In this document: piece after piece, positions 55,198 to 64,000 of the stretch
How positions within the stretch are numbered: position 1 is the first letter of the stretch
How the letters are laid out: each line of letters begins with the position of its first letter
DNA from: Photobacterium sp. GB-56
GTDB lineage: Bacteria; Pseudomonadota; Gammaproteobacteria; Enterobacterales; Vibrionaceae
DNA length: 64,000 nt
Direction of reading: 5' to 3'
Assembly (NCBI RefSeq): GCF_003026105.1
Contig: NZ_PYNW01000007.1
Location: 62,001 to 126,000 of the forward strand
Notes under the pieces: generated by a model
The model's input: the letters and a program-made list of their open reading frames with translations, nothing else
What the model was told of the DNA's origin: nothing
The model's database searches: none
Position numbers and translations under genes: made by a program

Positions 55198-55336
55198 TTT
55201 TGGACAAAACCTTCTTAGGCTTTCTATTCTATTTAGGCTGATAAGCATTAGAGAAAGTATTGGTAACTTCTTCACAAAGTATCTTTAGGGAACAAAAAGA
55301 CTGCCACTGTGGACGGTCATTTAACAATAAAGCTAT
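55198..55336. repeat. Repeat A, copy 3
   Basis: Full-length counterpart of 627-762 (roughly 75% identical by eye over about 135 bp). It runs from GGACAAAACC to CTATT and includes the imperfect stem GACTGCC/GGACGGTC preceded by AAAAA. A GCCTAA/TTAGGC inverted repeat brackets its left end (55189-55219). It lies 3' of the minus-strand cargo genes, as copies 1 and 2 do. Confidence 0.75.
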
Positions 55337-55400
55337 TTATGCGTACTAATAAAGTTAAATCATCAAAAGATATAGCAGTGATATCAATAAGAAATGAATC

Positions 55401-55784
55401 CTATGATCTTACTCCACCATTTTTTTTATTAATCGGTATATCATAATCACAATTCTCTGGTAAAACACCAAGATACGGCCTGTCCTTTGACGGGAATAAT
55501 ATATTATATTGTTCCATCCTCATAATACAAAAAGGTGTACTTTGTCCTATATAATTACCATTTTTGTCAAATAATGTTATATATCTTTTACCTTCCAATC
55601 CTTGAATTAAAGATAATGGTGTTGTCATTGTTACCGGTGATAAAACTATTTTCCATTTTTTATCTGGACTAATTATTGTATGAGAATGACTATCATCAAT
55701 GAAGGAAACTGGTGACAACACAGCCCACCAAAATAAAAAAAACGGAACTATTAATATTAAAGTTAATTTTAAATAATTTGCCAT
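55401..55784 (-). CDS. Membrane-anchored hypothetical protein, candidate immunity protein
   Basis: 127 residues. One N-terminal membrane segment (residues 5-27, LKLTLILIVPFFLFWWAVLSPVS) is followed by a polar beta-rich domain (SPDKKWKIVLSPVTMTTPLSL...RYITLFDKNGNYIGQSTPFC). No family is recognised. It starts at the stop of the gene in front of it (shared base 55784) and is AT-rich. By position (short, behind a possible effector fragment, before repeat A) it mirrors the 829-1275 gene of the left locus. Confidence 0.5.
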   Translation of the reverse strand: MANYLKLTLILIVPFFLFWWAVLSPVSFIDDSHSHTIISPDKKWKIVLSPVTMTTPLSLIQGLEGKRYITLFDKNGNYIGQSTPFCIMRMEQYNILFPSKDRPYLGVLPENCDYDIPINKKNGGVRS

Positions 55785-56428
55785 TATAATTTTACCGATT
55801 TATCCTTATTTAAAGGTTCCATCCATATAATGTCAGAGAAAACAATATAATCACCACCCGAATTATGTTTTTTCTGCCATGACCTAAAATCATCATTTTC
55901 AACAGGAACATAATCTGAAAACTCTCTTGCCAATAATCCAAATAGCCCTTGTGTATAAGAACTAATATAGATTGATGCTTTAGCTTTATCTAAAGTTCCC
56001 GATTTACTCCATATACCTAGTGGTTCTGATAAACCAAATTTAGTCCATTTACTATCCGATAAAAAATCGTAAGTATCCTTTAAATAAAAACCTATTTTCT
56101 CAACGATAAAATACGGTTCATTATCAAATGTTGTTGTGAATCCTGAGACAGCTAGTTTTAAAGTGGCATTACCAATCGCACCATACCAATCATCTATGGT
56201 GTCAAGTAAACTGCCAATAGTTCTTATATTAACCTGAGAGGTTGCATCAATTTCTAAGACATCTTCACTTCTTCTTAGAAAAACATTATTTTTACCATCC
56301 CAACCGTGCATTCTTAATCTTGCTTTTAATTGATCTTTCACGCATATCATGATTGAAGCCCAAGGTGATTGTACAGCAAAGCATGCATCGCCATAAGAAA
56401 AAGCATAGGAAAAACAAAAAATAGACAT
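55784..56428 (-). CDS. DUF6402-like protein, possibly the C-terminal part of an effector
   Basis: 214 residues from ATG 56428. The segment WYGAIGNATLKLAVSGFTTTFDNEPYFIVEKIGFYLKDTYDFLSD, then LGIWSKSGTLDKA, then FRSWQKKHNSGGDYIVFSDIIWMEP, resembles the DUF6402 domain as I remember it, seen in proteins near type VI secretion and polymorphic-toxin loci. The frame stays open upstream without a good start for about 40 codons, up to a TGA near repeat B. The gene may therefore be a truncated remnant of a longer effector whose 5' part was replaced. Function unproven. Confidence 0.5.
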   Translation of the reverse strand: MSIFCFSYAFSYGDACFAVQSPWASIMICVKDQLKARLRMHGWDGKNNVFLRRSEDVLEIDATSQVNIRTIGSLLDTIDDWYGAIGNATLKLAVSGFTTTFDNEPYFIVEKIGFYLKDTYDFLSDSKWTKFGLSEPLGIWSKSGTLDKAKASIYISSYTQGLFGLLAREFSDYVPVENDDFRSWQKKHNSGGDYIVFSDIIWMEPLNKDKSVKL

Positions 56429-56537
56429 TGTGGTTTTGTTAATGATGTTACTAGTTTCAAAGTATTCAATCAGGGGCGGAGTTTGCGCATGAAAACCTAA
56501 AAGTGACGTTTTACTGACAGATAAAGTTGGCCTAATA

Positions 56538-56600
56538 AAACTAATCCAAAATCACATTAATACGATATGAATGAGTATTAGGTCTAACTCATAAAGGGGC
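56538..56600. repeat. Repeat B, copy 2
   Basis: 63 bp aligning gap-free with 3151-3213. The group II intron begins at the base after its last C (…AGGGGC then GTGCG), so the end of this repeat is the intron's target. Confidence 0.8.
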
Positions 56601-58756
56601 GTGCGACGTGATGTCGTATGAAGCGCTGTTCACCGCTCAACGAGTGAACCATCTGTATCACCAGATGAACCTAGGAGCCTGAATAAAGTAGCGGCTCTGA
56701 CAATGTAACGAAGGTTGGTATTTTCCAATCGGGATTGAAGTCGTGAGAGGACGATCCTCCTGATAACCACAACATCGGGTGAGTGCTAGGTAGTCAGCAT
56801 GATGAACATAAGTGAATCCGCGTAAGGTGCGTTATATTATGAAACAGCGGAAGTGGTTAATACGCTGTAGCCAAAAGGCACGAGAGTCGGAAAGAGATTG
56901 CCCCATGCTCTTTCGTGATCGTTGAACTCTCCGCACCATAGCGGGCATCTAAACTGACATTGCGCGACATACGGAACACGGTAAGCCTGTATCACTCCCA
57001 CTGGGAAAGTCTCTGCGACCGATAGTGATGCAGGTAGAGGATGTTGGAAAAAGCGAAGGCTGCATTGTAACGATGCAGATACAGGTCTCTATCTGGCACG
57101 AAAGTGAGCTGACTTCTAACTGGTCTTCCGTTGCAAGATAATTTGAAGAACTTTATTCAAGGAGAAACGCAAATGATGATTTCAAAAGAGATTAGTGCCT
57201 CTCCTGACAGTGCTCAATGGCAATCCATCAATTGGAAGGCCGTTGAATCCCATGTTTTAAAGCTTCAGATGCGTATTGCAAAGGCAACACGAGAAGGTAA
57301 ACACGGCAAAGCGAAAGCGGTGCAGTGGATACTGACTCACTCACGCTCAGCAAAACTTCTTGCTGTTAAGCGGGTATCACAAAATAAAGGCAGTAAAACG
57401 CCTGGAATTGACGGCGTTATCTGGAATACAGATACGCGCCGCATGAAAGCAGTCAATCAATTGAGCAGAAAAGATTATAAAGCCAAACCGCTCAAGCGTA
57501 TCTACATCCCCAAGAAAAACGGCAAGCTTAGACCACTGGGTATCCCCTGTATGGTCGATAGAGCGCAGCAAACGCTTCATCTTCTTGCACTAGAGCCAGT
57601 GTCAGAAACACTTGCCGACCCTAATAGTTACGGATTTAGACCAAACCGTAGTACTGCCGATGCAATCGCTCAGTGCTTCAAATGTCTGGCGCTAAAGAAA
57701 TCTGCACAATGGGTTCTTGAGGGAGATATCAAAGCTTGTTTCGACAAGATCGGACATCAATGGTTAATGGATAACATTGCCGTCGATAAACGCATGTTGG
57801 AACAATGGCTAAAGTCTGGTTTTATGGATAAAGGGCTGTTCTATCGTACTGATGAGGGAACACCTCAAGGAGGGGTTATATCCCCAACCTTGATGCTAAT
57901 GACTCTTGCGGGGCTGGAGCAGCACATAAAGCCTACCGCACTTAAAAAGGGTGCTAGAGCCAACTTTATTGGATACGCCGACGACTTCGTCGTCACCTGT
58001 GCTTCAAAGGAAGTGCTGGAGAACGATATCAAACCGTTGATTGCTGATTTCTTAGCAGAAAGAGGCCTAACACTCTCCGAAGAGAAAACGCACATGACTC
58101 ATATCAGTCGTGGTTTTGATTTTCTAGGTTTTAACCATAGGAAATACAAAGGGAAATTACTCATTAAACCGAGCAAATCCAATACACTACTGTTCTTGAC
58201 CAACTTGCGCGAACTCATCAAAAAGCACGCAACTATCCCCGTTAACGATTTAATTAAGTTAATAAATCCGAAACTAAGGGGCTGGTCGAATTACTATCGA
58301 CACTGCGTGGCTAAACAGGTATTCGGATATGTAGGTCACAAGCTATTCCATACGTTATGGCACTGGGCAAAAAGGCGTCATCCAACAAAATCCAGAACTT
58401 GGATCGCCCTTAAGTACTTCATCAACCGTCAAGGCCAATGGCAATTTCACGGTTGGCAGAAGATCATGAATATGGACTGTCAGTTCAATCTGTTTCAAAT
58501 AGCCAAGGTGCCAATAGAGAGACATGTGAAAATCAGGAGCGCTGCTACGCCTTTTGATCCTCAATACCAAGAATACTTGGCAAAGAGAAAATCAAAGAAG
58601 CAATGCCGTAACTCTTGGCATGAGCCTGCTCTCGCTGCTTTATAAGTTGCTGGGTGCCAATCGGTGCCTTCGTGAAGGCTTGAGCCTAGTGCGGTGAAAG
58701 TTGCACGCTGGGTTCTTAGAGGGACGACACTTGGTAACAGGTGTCGTCTACTCGAC
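56601..58756 (+). mobile_element. Group II intron with maturase, complete
   Basis: The 5' end GTGCGACGTGATGTCG begins at 56601 directly after exon AGGGGC. Domain V is recognisable at 58682-58715 (GAGCCTAGTGCGGTGAAAG... GGGTTC). Domain VI is the GACGACAC/GTGTCGTC hairpin with a bulged A near 58750, and the element ends ...CTCGAC at 58756 (the AY end). The predicted EBS1 (GCCCC, 56900-56904) pairs with exon GGGGC. The predicted EBS2 (TTATGA, 56837-56842) pairs with exon TCATAA. It is about 2.16 kb and looks intact. Ends are placed by eye. Confidence 0.9.
57173..58645 (+). CDS. ltrA: Group II intron reverse transcriptase/maturase
   Basis: About 490 residues from ATG 57173 (MMISKEISASPDS), chosen for the GGAGAA site and the match to the left copy. 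RT blocks in order: LRPLGIPCMVDRAQQ, ADPNSYGFRPNRSTADAIAQ, VLEGDIKACFDKI, GTPQGGVISPTLML and the catalytic FIGYADDFVVT (YADD intact). The maturase X region follows (LIKLINPKLRGWSNYYRHC). The short C-terminus shows no obvious HNH endonuclease. All catalytic residues are present, so the protein looks functional. It lies in intron domain IV. Confidence 0.95.
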   Translation: MMISKEISASPDSAQWQSINWKAVESHVLKLQMRIAKATREGKHGKAKAVQWILTHSRSAKLLAVKRVSQNKGSKTPGIDGVIWNTDTRRMKAVNQLSRKDYKAKPLKRIYIPKKNGKLRPLGIPCMVDRAQQTLHLLALEPVSETLADPNSYGFRPNRSTADAIAQCFKCLALKKSAQWVLEGDIKACFDKIGHQWLMDNIAVDKRMLEQWLKSGFMDKGLFYRTDEGTPQGGVISPTLMLMTLAGLEQHIKPTALKKGARANFIGYADDFVVTCASKEVLENDIKPLIADFLAERGLTLSEEKTHMTHISRGFDFLGFNHRKYKGKLLIKPSKSNTLLFLTNLRELIKKHATIPVNDLIKLINPKLRGWSNYYRHCVAKQVFGYVGHKLFHTLWHWAKRRHPTKSRTWIALKYFINRQGQWQFHGWQKIMNMDCQFNLFQIAKVPIERHVKIRSAATPFDPQYQEYLAKRKSKKQCRNSWHEPALAAL

Positions 58757-58935
58757 AGAAGTGCGCTAGAACAACTAACCACATTTAATGACATCGATAT
58801 CATTATTCGGATTGGTTAAACAATATAGTAAGACTGTTGATTGTGATGGTTATTTAAAGAAAGGGAGAGGTGAGCAGCGAAGAAGAAATGGCATACCTTA
58901 CTTATGTATTAGTTAAAGTGCGTATGCCAATCGGG

Positions 58936-59157
58936 TTACTTACAAAAAGTCTCAATATATAAGGCTTCTACTTTGTCTCTTGCCCATTGGGTTTTGCGTA
59001 AAAACTTTAAAGACGACTTAATAGAGGGATCGCTGTAAAAACAGTTAATTTTAATTCTTGCATCTAGCCCTTCCCATCCGTAGTGCTCTTGTAAACGTAC
59101 AAGGATCTTTTCTAACGTCAAACCGTGTAATGGGTTGTTGATTTGTTCTTGGCTCAT
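58936..59157 (-). CDS. VF530-type (DUF2132) DNA-binding protein
   Basis: 73 residues: [63 protein letters not shown]. This matches the VF530 family named after an Aliivibrio fischeri protein, a small helical domain with proposed DNA binding. Role unknown. It is a single gene, with 179 bp of unremarkable DNA between it and the intron 3' end. Confidence 0.93.
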   Translation of the reverse strand: MSQEQINNPLHGLTLEKILVRLQEHYGWEGLDARIKINCFYSDPSIKSSLKFLRKTQWARDKVEALYIETFCK

Positions 59158-59318
59158 GATTGAGTGTTCCTACCATCGCGAAATCTGTCGACGGAGTTTA
59201 GCAGAATGCGCTGGTCTGGTTTAAGGTTTTCACAAAATTAAAGCCTATCTCGTTAGCTTATCGACTACAATCAGCTACCTATTTAGCAGCTAATTGAACA
59301 ATAGTGAAGTAACGAGTC

Positions 59319-60380
59319 TTAAATGAGTTCCCAATGTGAAACCACACGCGGTGCTATTGTTTGGTTTTTACTGGTTAACTGAGACGGGCATAGTCCTGTC
59401 CAGCGTTTAAACGCGCGTGAAAAGGTACTGAGATCAGAAAAACCTAATTGCTGTGCAATGTCAGCTAACCCTAACTCTGAATTATCTAACAGGGATAACG
59501 CCATTTCTAATTTATAGTTTTCTAAAACCCCACGATAACTTGTTGATAAACATGCTAAACGTCTATTTAAGGTGCGAAAGCTGATGTCCATTAAACTTGC
59601 GATATGGTTGCCAGAGGCGGCCTCTAAATCAGGTAGGCTTCTAAGCGCACGATAAACTTGATGAATCACATTGTTCTGCTGGTAGTTTACTAGCTGATGC
59701 TTTAACTGCCATAAGCTGTTTTGATGGATCACGGGATCAGAATCGGTTAACGGTAAGGATAACGACTTTTTACTAAAAGTAAGGCGGATCAAGGGAAAGC
59801 TATAATGGCACTTTATATTCAGTGCAGATGACGCAATCAAGTTATCAAATAACGGCTGTTCGATGCGTAAATTGGTCAGCGAGGGTAAATACGCATCACC
59901 TTTAAGTGTCGTTGTGCCCCACGTTTGCTTGATGACATTCAATAATAGCGCAAAGTGTAAAGCCAATAACGATAGGCTTTCTGTTGAATGTTTTGCGATG
60001 GGTTCATTACTTAATAGCCACAGATTGATGTTGTCACCTTTATTTTCATCTAAATGAAAACGAATAGAGCTATTGAGTAATGCGCTGTAGTTGCACAGCG
60101 TATGTAATTGCGTGTAGCGATCAGGGCTCGTCCATAGCGCTAAACTATAGAAGTTAAAGGTTAAGGGATTTACTGACTGGGCTATTTTTGTAATTTGGGT
60201 GGATAAAGCATGATACTCAGGCGTGATTGTTGAGAGGTATTGTTTTAGCCATAGACCTTCAAAATGTGTCATGTCAAAGGTGTGATTCTCTTCAATATTG
60301 AAGTTTGCAAAAGGAATGACACTTTTCCAACCTGAAGAGATTGTATTTTTTAATGATGAGAGTTGAGATTTGACTTCCAT
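59319..60380 (-). CDS. AraC-family regulator with Arabinose_bd-type N-terminus (OruR-like)
   Basis: 353 residues. The N-terminal 210 residues fit the arabinose-binding-like sensor domain of the OruR/ArgR-type AraC subfamily (PEYHALSTQITKIAQSVNPLTFNFYSLALWTSPD). The C-terminal helix-turn-helix pair is HIASLMDISFRTLNRRLACLSTSYRGVLENYKLEMALSLLDNSELGLADIAQQLGFSDLSTFSRAFKRWTGLCPSQL. The inducer is unknown and no target operon is adjacent on its strand. The divergent side is the long AT-rich region before the atp genes. Confidence 0.9.
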   Translation of the reverse strand: MEVKSQLSSLKNTISSGWKSVIPFANFNIEENHTFDMTHFEGLWLKQYLSTITPEYHALSTQITKIAQSVNPLTFNFYSLALWTSPDRYTQLHTLCNYSALLNSSIRFHLDENKGDNINLWLLSNEPIAKHSTESLSLLALHFALLLNVIKQTWGTTTLKGDAYLPSLTNLRIEQPLFDNLIASSALNIKCHYSFPLIRLTFSKKSLSLPLTDSDPVIHQNSLWQLKHQLVNYQQNNVIHQVYRALRSLPDLEAASGNHIASLMDISFRTLNRRLACLSTSYRGVLENYKLEMALSLLDNSELGLADIAQQLGFSDLSTFSRAFKRWTGLCPSQLTSKNQTIAPRVVSHWELI

Positions 60381-61774
60381 TGTTACTTATATACCTCATA
60401 AAAGTTACATCTCAGAAACATACCAGCGTATTAAAAGACAAGATTAAATAGAGGGTACAAATTAATGTCACTAAATGCAGTTATCAGTTAGTTGATAATG
60501 TGTCTTTAAAGTAACAGCTATGTGTCTTTGTCTTTATTTTTTTATCAGTAAATATGTATCATCGTTGTTTGGTTTATTTACATTAGCAATATTTGTAGCA
60601 CATTAATATTGTTTATTTTGTGCTAATTCTACGTATGGAAAAATTGTTAATCTATAATTATAGATCAAACAGTCGATAAATTTTGTCGGATAGCTCTATT
60701 TTTATTACGATTCATTTTTATTATATATAACCTAATTGGTAAATATAATGGCTGAATTTAGCAATTCTTAACGTCTCTATTTTATATATAGCATTGGATG
60801 CATATATTGACTTTTATATTTTAATTTTAATGTATTATTTGTGTTCTTTTCTTAGGGCATATTATCGCTCGTAGTGATCGATATTTTAAATATAATGTTG
60901 TCTATTTTTTATGACTTCATATTGTCATTTACAACGTTGAAAATCGCTTTTAATGAGCGTTTGTTTATATTTATTGAGCTTAGAGGTGAACGTTTTTGGG
61001 TGCCGTTAAAGGCTTTTATTACCTTTGTTAATCAGCATCTTATTATTTCATTCTGTGATATCGGAATTTTATTAATAACGCTGTACCGATACCTTCTTTT
61101 AAAAAATAATTTGGCTATATATACAGTCAACTATTTTTATTCCCTTTTCTTCTTTTTTCGCCACAGAGAGCGTCCTGCCAGTGCTGATTGTTATGTTTTT
61201 TCTTCCTTGAACTCGCAGTGAAAGAGCAAGAAGACAAGCTTAAATCGCATGATTTTGCCGTTTTAAAATTGAAATTTATTGCAAAAAAAGACAATAAATA
61301 GCAAATAACCGTCAACTTTTATGGTTGATAATAATTATTAATACGCCGTGAGTTTTGTATTTCGCTCATTTTGATTATCGATGTTAATACATAATTATTC
61401 GCTTTGCTTACAATATAATCCATTCGGGCTGCAATCATTTACTTACTCAAAAATGAAAAACATTGATTTCATTTTTTTTAATAGCGTTAGTGATAACGAT
61501 CACGTAAATTTTAATCATCAAGAGGTGGCGTCAAAGTTATTGATTTTAAATGTGTTGCAAGTTGCATTGATATAAATAACACTTTTCTGCTTCGGTATTT
61601 AATATTTATTTAACATTTTAGTTGATGAGATATTTGCTCTTGGTGAGGGAGTTTTCTCTTGCGATATTATTCATTCCTTATGTTTGTGTAAATTTAATCA
61701 CAAGTTGAAATAACCCGTAACAAGTTGAAATGGAGGGGGTTAGCAGGTTATTGCATAAATAAAGAGGATTAGAA
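60381..61774. other. 1.4-kb AT-rich region upstream of the atp operon
   Basis: No credible gene. Frames of 60-115 codons occur but have the composition of AT-rich non-coding DNA and no ribosome sites. A 12-bp direct repeat ACAAGTTGAAAT occurs at 61700-61711 and 61720-61731, just 44-75 bp before atpI, and may belong to its promoter. The usual rsmG, parA and parB genes of the main vibrio atp locus are absent here. Confidence 0.6.
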
Positions 61775-62942
<1,168 letters not shown>

Positions 62943-62995
62943 TAAATTAAGTTCGATTTAAGTTTTATCTATTAAATAAATTTTTGGAGTCATTC

Positions 62996-63232
62996 ATGGA
63001 TATTGTAAGTGCAGTTCTTTACGTTGCTGGTGCGCTTCTCATTGGTTTAGGCGCGGCAGGTGCGGCTTCTGGTATCGGTAATCTTGCGGGTAAATACCTT
63101 GAAGGTGTTGCACGTCAGCCAGATTTAACCCCTATGTTACGTACTCAGTTTTTTATCATGATGGGTCTTGTGGATGCGGTACCTATGATTGGTGTAGGTA
63201 TCGGTCTTTACATCATCTTTGCTGTGGCTTAA
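62996..63232 (+). CDS. atpE: ATP synthase F0 subunit c
   Basis: 78 residues from ATG 62996 (TTGGAG ribosome site); a TTG four codons earlier is not needed. Two-helix hairpin: [36 protein letters not shown], then [24 protein letters not shown]. The ion-binding residue is Asp in GLVDAVPM and the Na+-coordinating Gln/Glu-Ser pattern is absent, so proton coupling is expected. Confidence 0.97.
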   Translation: MDIVSAVLYVAGALLIGLGAAGAASGIGNLAGKYLEGVARQPDLTPMLRTQFFIMMGLVDAVPMIGVGIGLYIIFAVA

Positions 63233-63284
63233 TAGCCAGAACTACCGTTATAAATCATAACGTTATTTAAATAGTGAGGATGGT

Positions 63285-63755
63285 ATGAATTTAAATGCAA
63301 CCATGCTTGGTCAGGCAATCTCATTCGTGATTTTTGTTTGGCTATGTATGAAATATGTTTGGCCACCGCTATCTGCGTTAATTGACCAACGTCAGCGCGA
63401 AATCGCTGAAGGACTGATTCATACCGAAAACGCGTCAAAAGAACTTGAATTAGCAAAAGCTAATGGTGAAAAGCTTCTGGATGATGCGAAGAAAAGTGCA
63501 AATGAATTAGTCGAGCAAGGTAATAAGCGTCGCGCTCAAATTATCGAAGAAGCCCAAGCGGAAGGTGAGAAAGAAAAAGCTCGCATTATTGCTCAGGGCA
63601 ATGCTGAAGTAGAAAGTGATCGTAATCGCCTTCGCCAAGAACTCCGTGCAGAAATGTCTGACATGGTGATTGAAACGGCGCAGAAACTGATTAATCGTAA
63701 CTTAGACACAGATGCTAACCGCGATCTTGTTAATAAACTCATCAAGGATATGTAA
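63285..63755 (+). CDS. atpF: ATP synthase F0 subunit b
   Basis: 156 residues, the standard length. N-terminal membrane helix (MLGQAISFVIFVWLCMKYVWPPLSALIDQRQREIAEGL), followed by a long charged coiled-coil stalk (ELAKANGEKLLDDAKKSANELVEQGNKRRAQIIEEAQAEGEKEKARII). It forms the peripheral stalk. AGTGAGGATGGT before the ATG serves as ribosome site; atpH follows after 14 bp. Confidence 0.97.
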   Translation: MNLNATMLGQAISFVIFVWLCMKYVWPPLSALIDQRQREIAEGLIHTENASKELELAKANGEKLLDDAKKSANELVEQGNKRRAQIIEEAQAEGEKEKARIIAQGNAEVESDRNRLRQELRAEMSDMVIETAQKLINRNLDTDANRDLVNKLIKDM

Positions 63756-63769
63756 GCGGAGAGCACATT

Positions 63770-64000
63770 ATGTCAGATCCACTAACTATTGCTCAGCCCT
63801 ATGCCAAAGCAGCGTTTGATTTCGCTCTTGCCAATGATGCATTGGAACAATGGGAGCAAATGTTAATTATCGCAGCAACGGTTGCTAGCCAACCCGTTAT
63901 TGCTCAGCAAATTGAAGATAGCGAGCAGTTTGGCGAGCATGACTCATCAGCGTTTACTGACATGTTCTTGGGCGTTTGTGAGGGGCTGCTGGATGAACAT
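63770..64000 (+). CDS. atpH: ATP synthase F1 subunit delta, N-terminal part
   Basis: The first 77 codons are inside the window: MSDPLTIAQPYAKAAFDFALANDALEQWEQMLIIAATVASQPVI, the typical start of the delta subunit with the YAKAAFDFA motif. The C-terminal half lies beyond the window end. The gene order I-B-E-F-H is the normal one, and atpAGDC are expected to follow. Confidence 0.95.
   Translation, partial: MSDPLTIAQPYAKAAFDFALANDALEQWEQMLIIAATVASQPVIAQQIEDSEQFGEHDSSAFTDMFLGVCEGLLDEH

Noticed and set aside
55189..55219. Integron attC site (GCCTAAC ... TTAGGC)
   Set aside because: Only one simple site pair is present, without the L boxes and spacing of a full attC, and the other repeat A copies lack it; kept only as a hypothesis.
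60874..61221. 115-codon GTG-initiated frame in the region before atpI
   Set aside because: Low-complexity hydrophobic sequence of AT-rich DNA, no ribosome site, no recognisable domain.

Overview
The window looks like a stretch of a bioluminescent Photobacterium genome (Vibrionaceae). A complete minus-strand luxCDABFEG operon containing luxF runs directly into ribEBHA. The lumazine-protein gene lumP and an AraC-type regulator matching lumQ diverge from it. luxF plus a lux-linked lumP-lumQ suggests the P. leiognathi / P. mandapamensis group; this is inference from gene content, not a phylogeny. The F-type ATP synthase genes at the right edge lack the usual rsmG-parA-parB neighbours of the main vibrio atp operon. 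That fits the second atp operon known on Photobacterium chromosome 2, so the window may be chromosome 2 DNA.

Layout, left to right. (1) 1-3.3 kb: the 5' part of a group II intron on the minus strand, then an AT-rich accessory locus with a putative effector/immunity pair and a GNAT acetyltransferase, framed by two kinds of repeat. (2) 3.3-12.4 kb: soxR, a decayed LysR gene, a small membrane protein, a secreted EEP-family lipoprotein, an SgrR-like regulator with a small partner protein, a VOC protein with a textbook SoxR box in its promoter, a PhzF-like enzyme, and a marR-DUF2955-hlyD efflux operon. (3) 12.4-13.3 kb: a gene-free stretch holding a 15-bp tandem repeat and a candidate small RNA with an intrinsic terminator. 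(4) 13.3-25.9 kb: the lux-rib operon with two internal terminator-like hairpins (luxF/luxE and luxG/ribE), an AT-rich control region, and lumP-lumQ. (5) 26-31.5 kb: proline use (putA, a separate PutA C-terminal-domain protein, putP). (6) 31.6-33.9 kb: ectABC for ectoine, without a linked aspartokinase. (7) 34.4-55 kb: a STAS-like protein, then a full aryl polyene (APE) cluster including a MIO-type ammonia lyase, with a divergent lipoprotein, methyltransferase, alpha/beta hydrolase, halogenase-like flavoprotein and YdcH-like protein. (8) 55-59 kb: a second accessory locus with the same repeat skeleton as the left one but different cargo, and a complete group II intron with its reverse transcriptase. 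(9) 59-64 kb: a VF530-type protein, an AraC/OruR-type regulator, a 1.4-kb gene-free AT-rich stretch, and atpI-B-E-F-H (atpH cut by the window end).

The light-producing region is coherent. LuxCDE supplies the fatty aldehyde and LuxAB is the luciferase. LuxG supplies reduced flavin, and ribEBHA supports flavin and lumazine synthesis. LumP shifts the emission colour, and LuxF binds the myristoyl-FMN by-product. The points most worth a second look are: the two accessory loci 53 kb apart that share both flanks but not cargo; the compensatory EBS/IBS changes in the two introns; the internal hairpins of the lux-rib operon; the SoxR box at the VOC gene; the candidate sRNA at about 12.9-13.08 kb; and the structured leader of the 68-residue gene.
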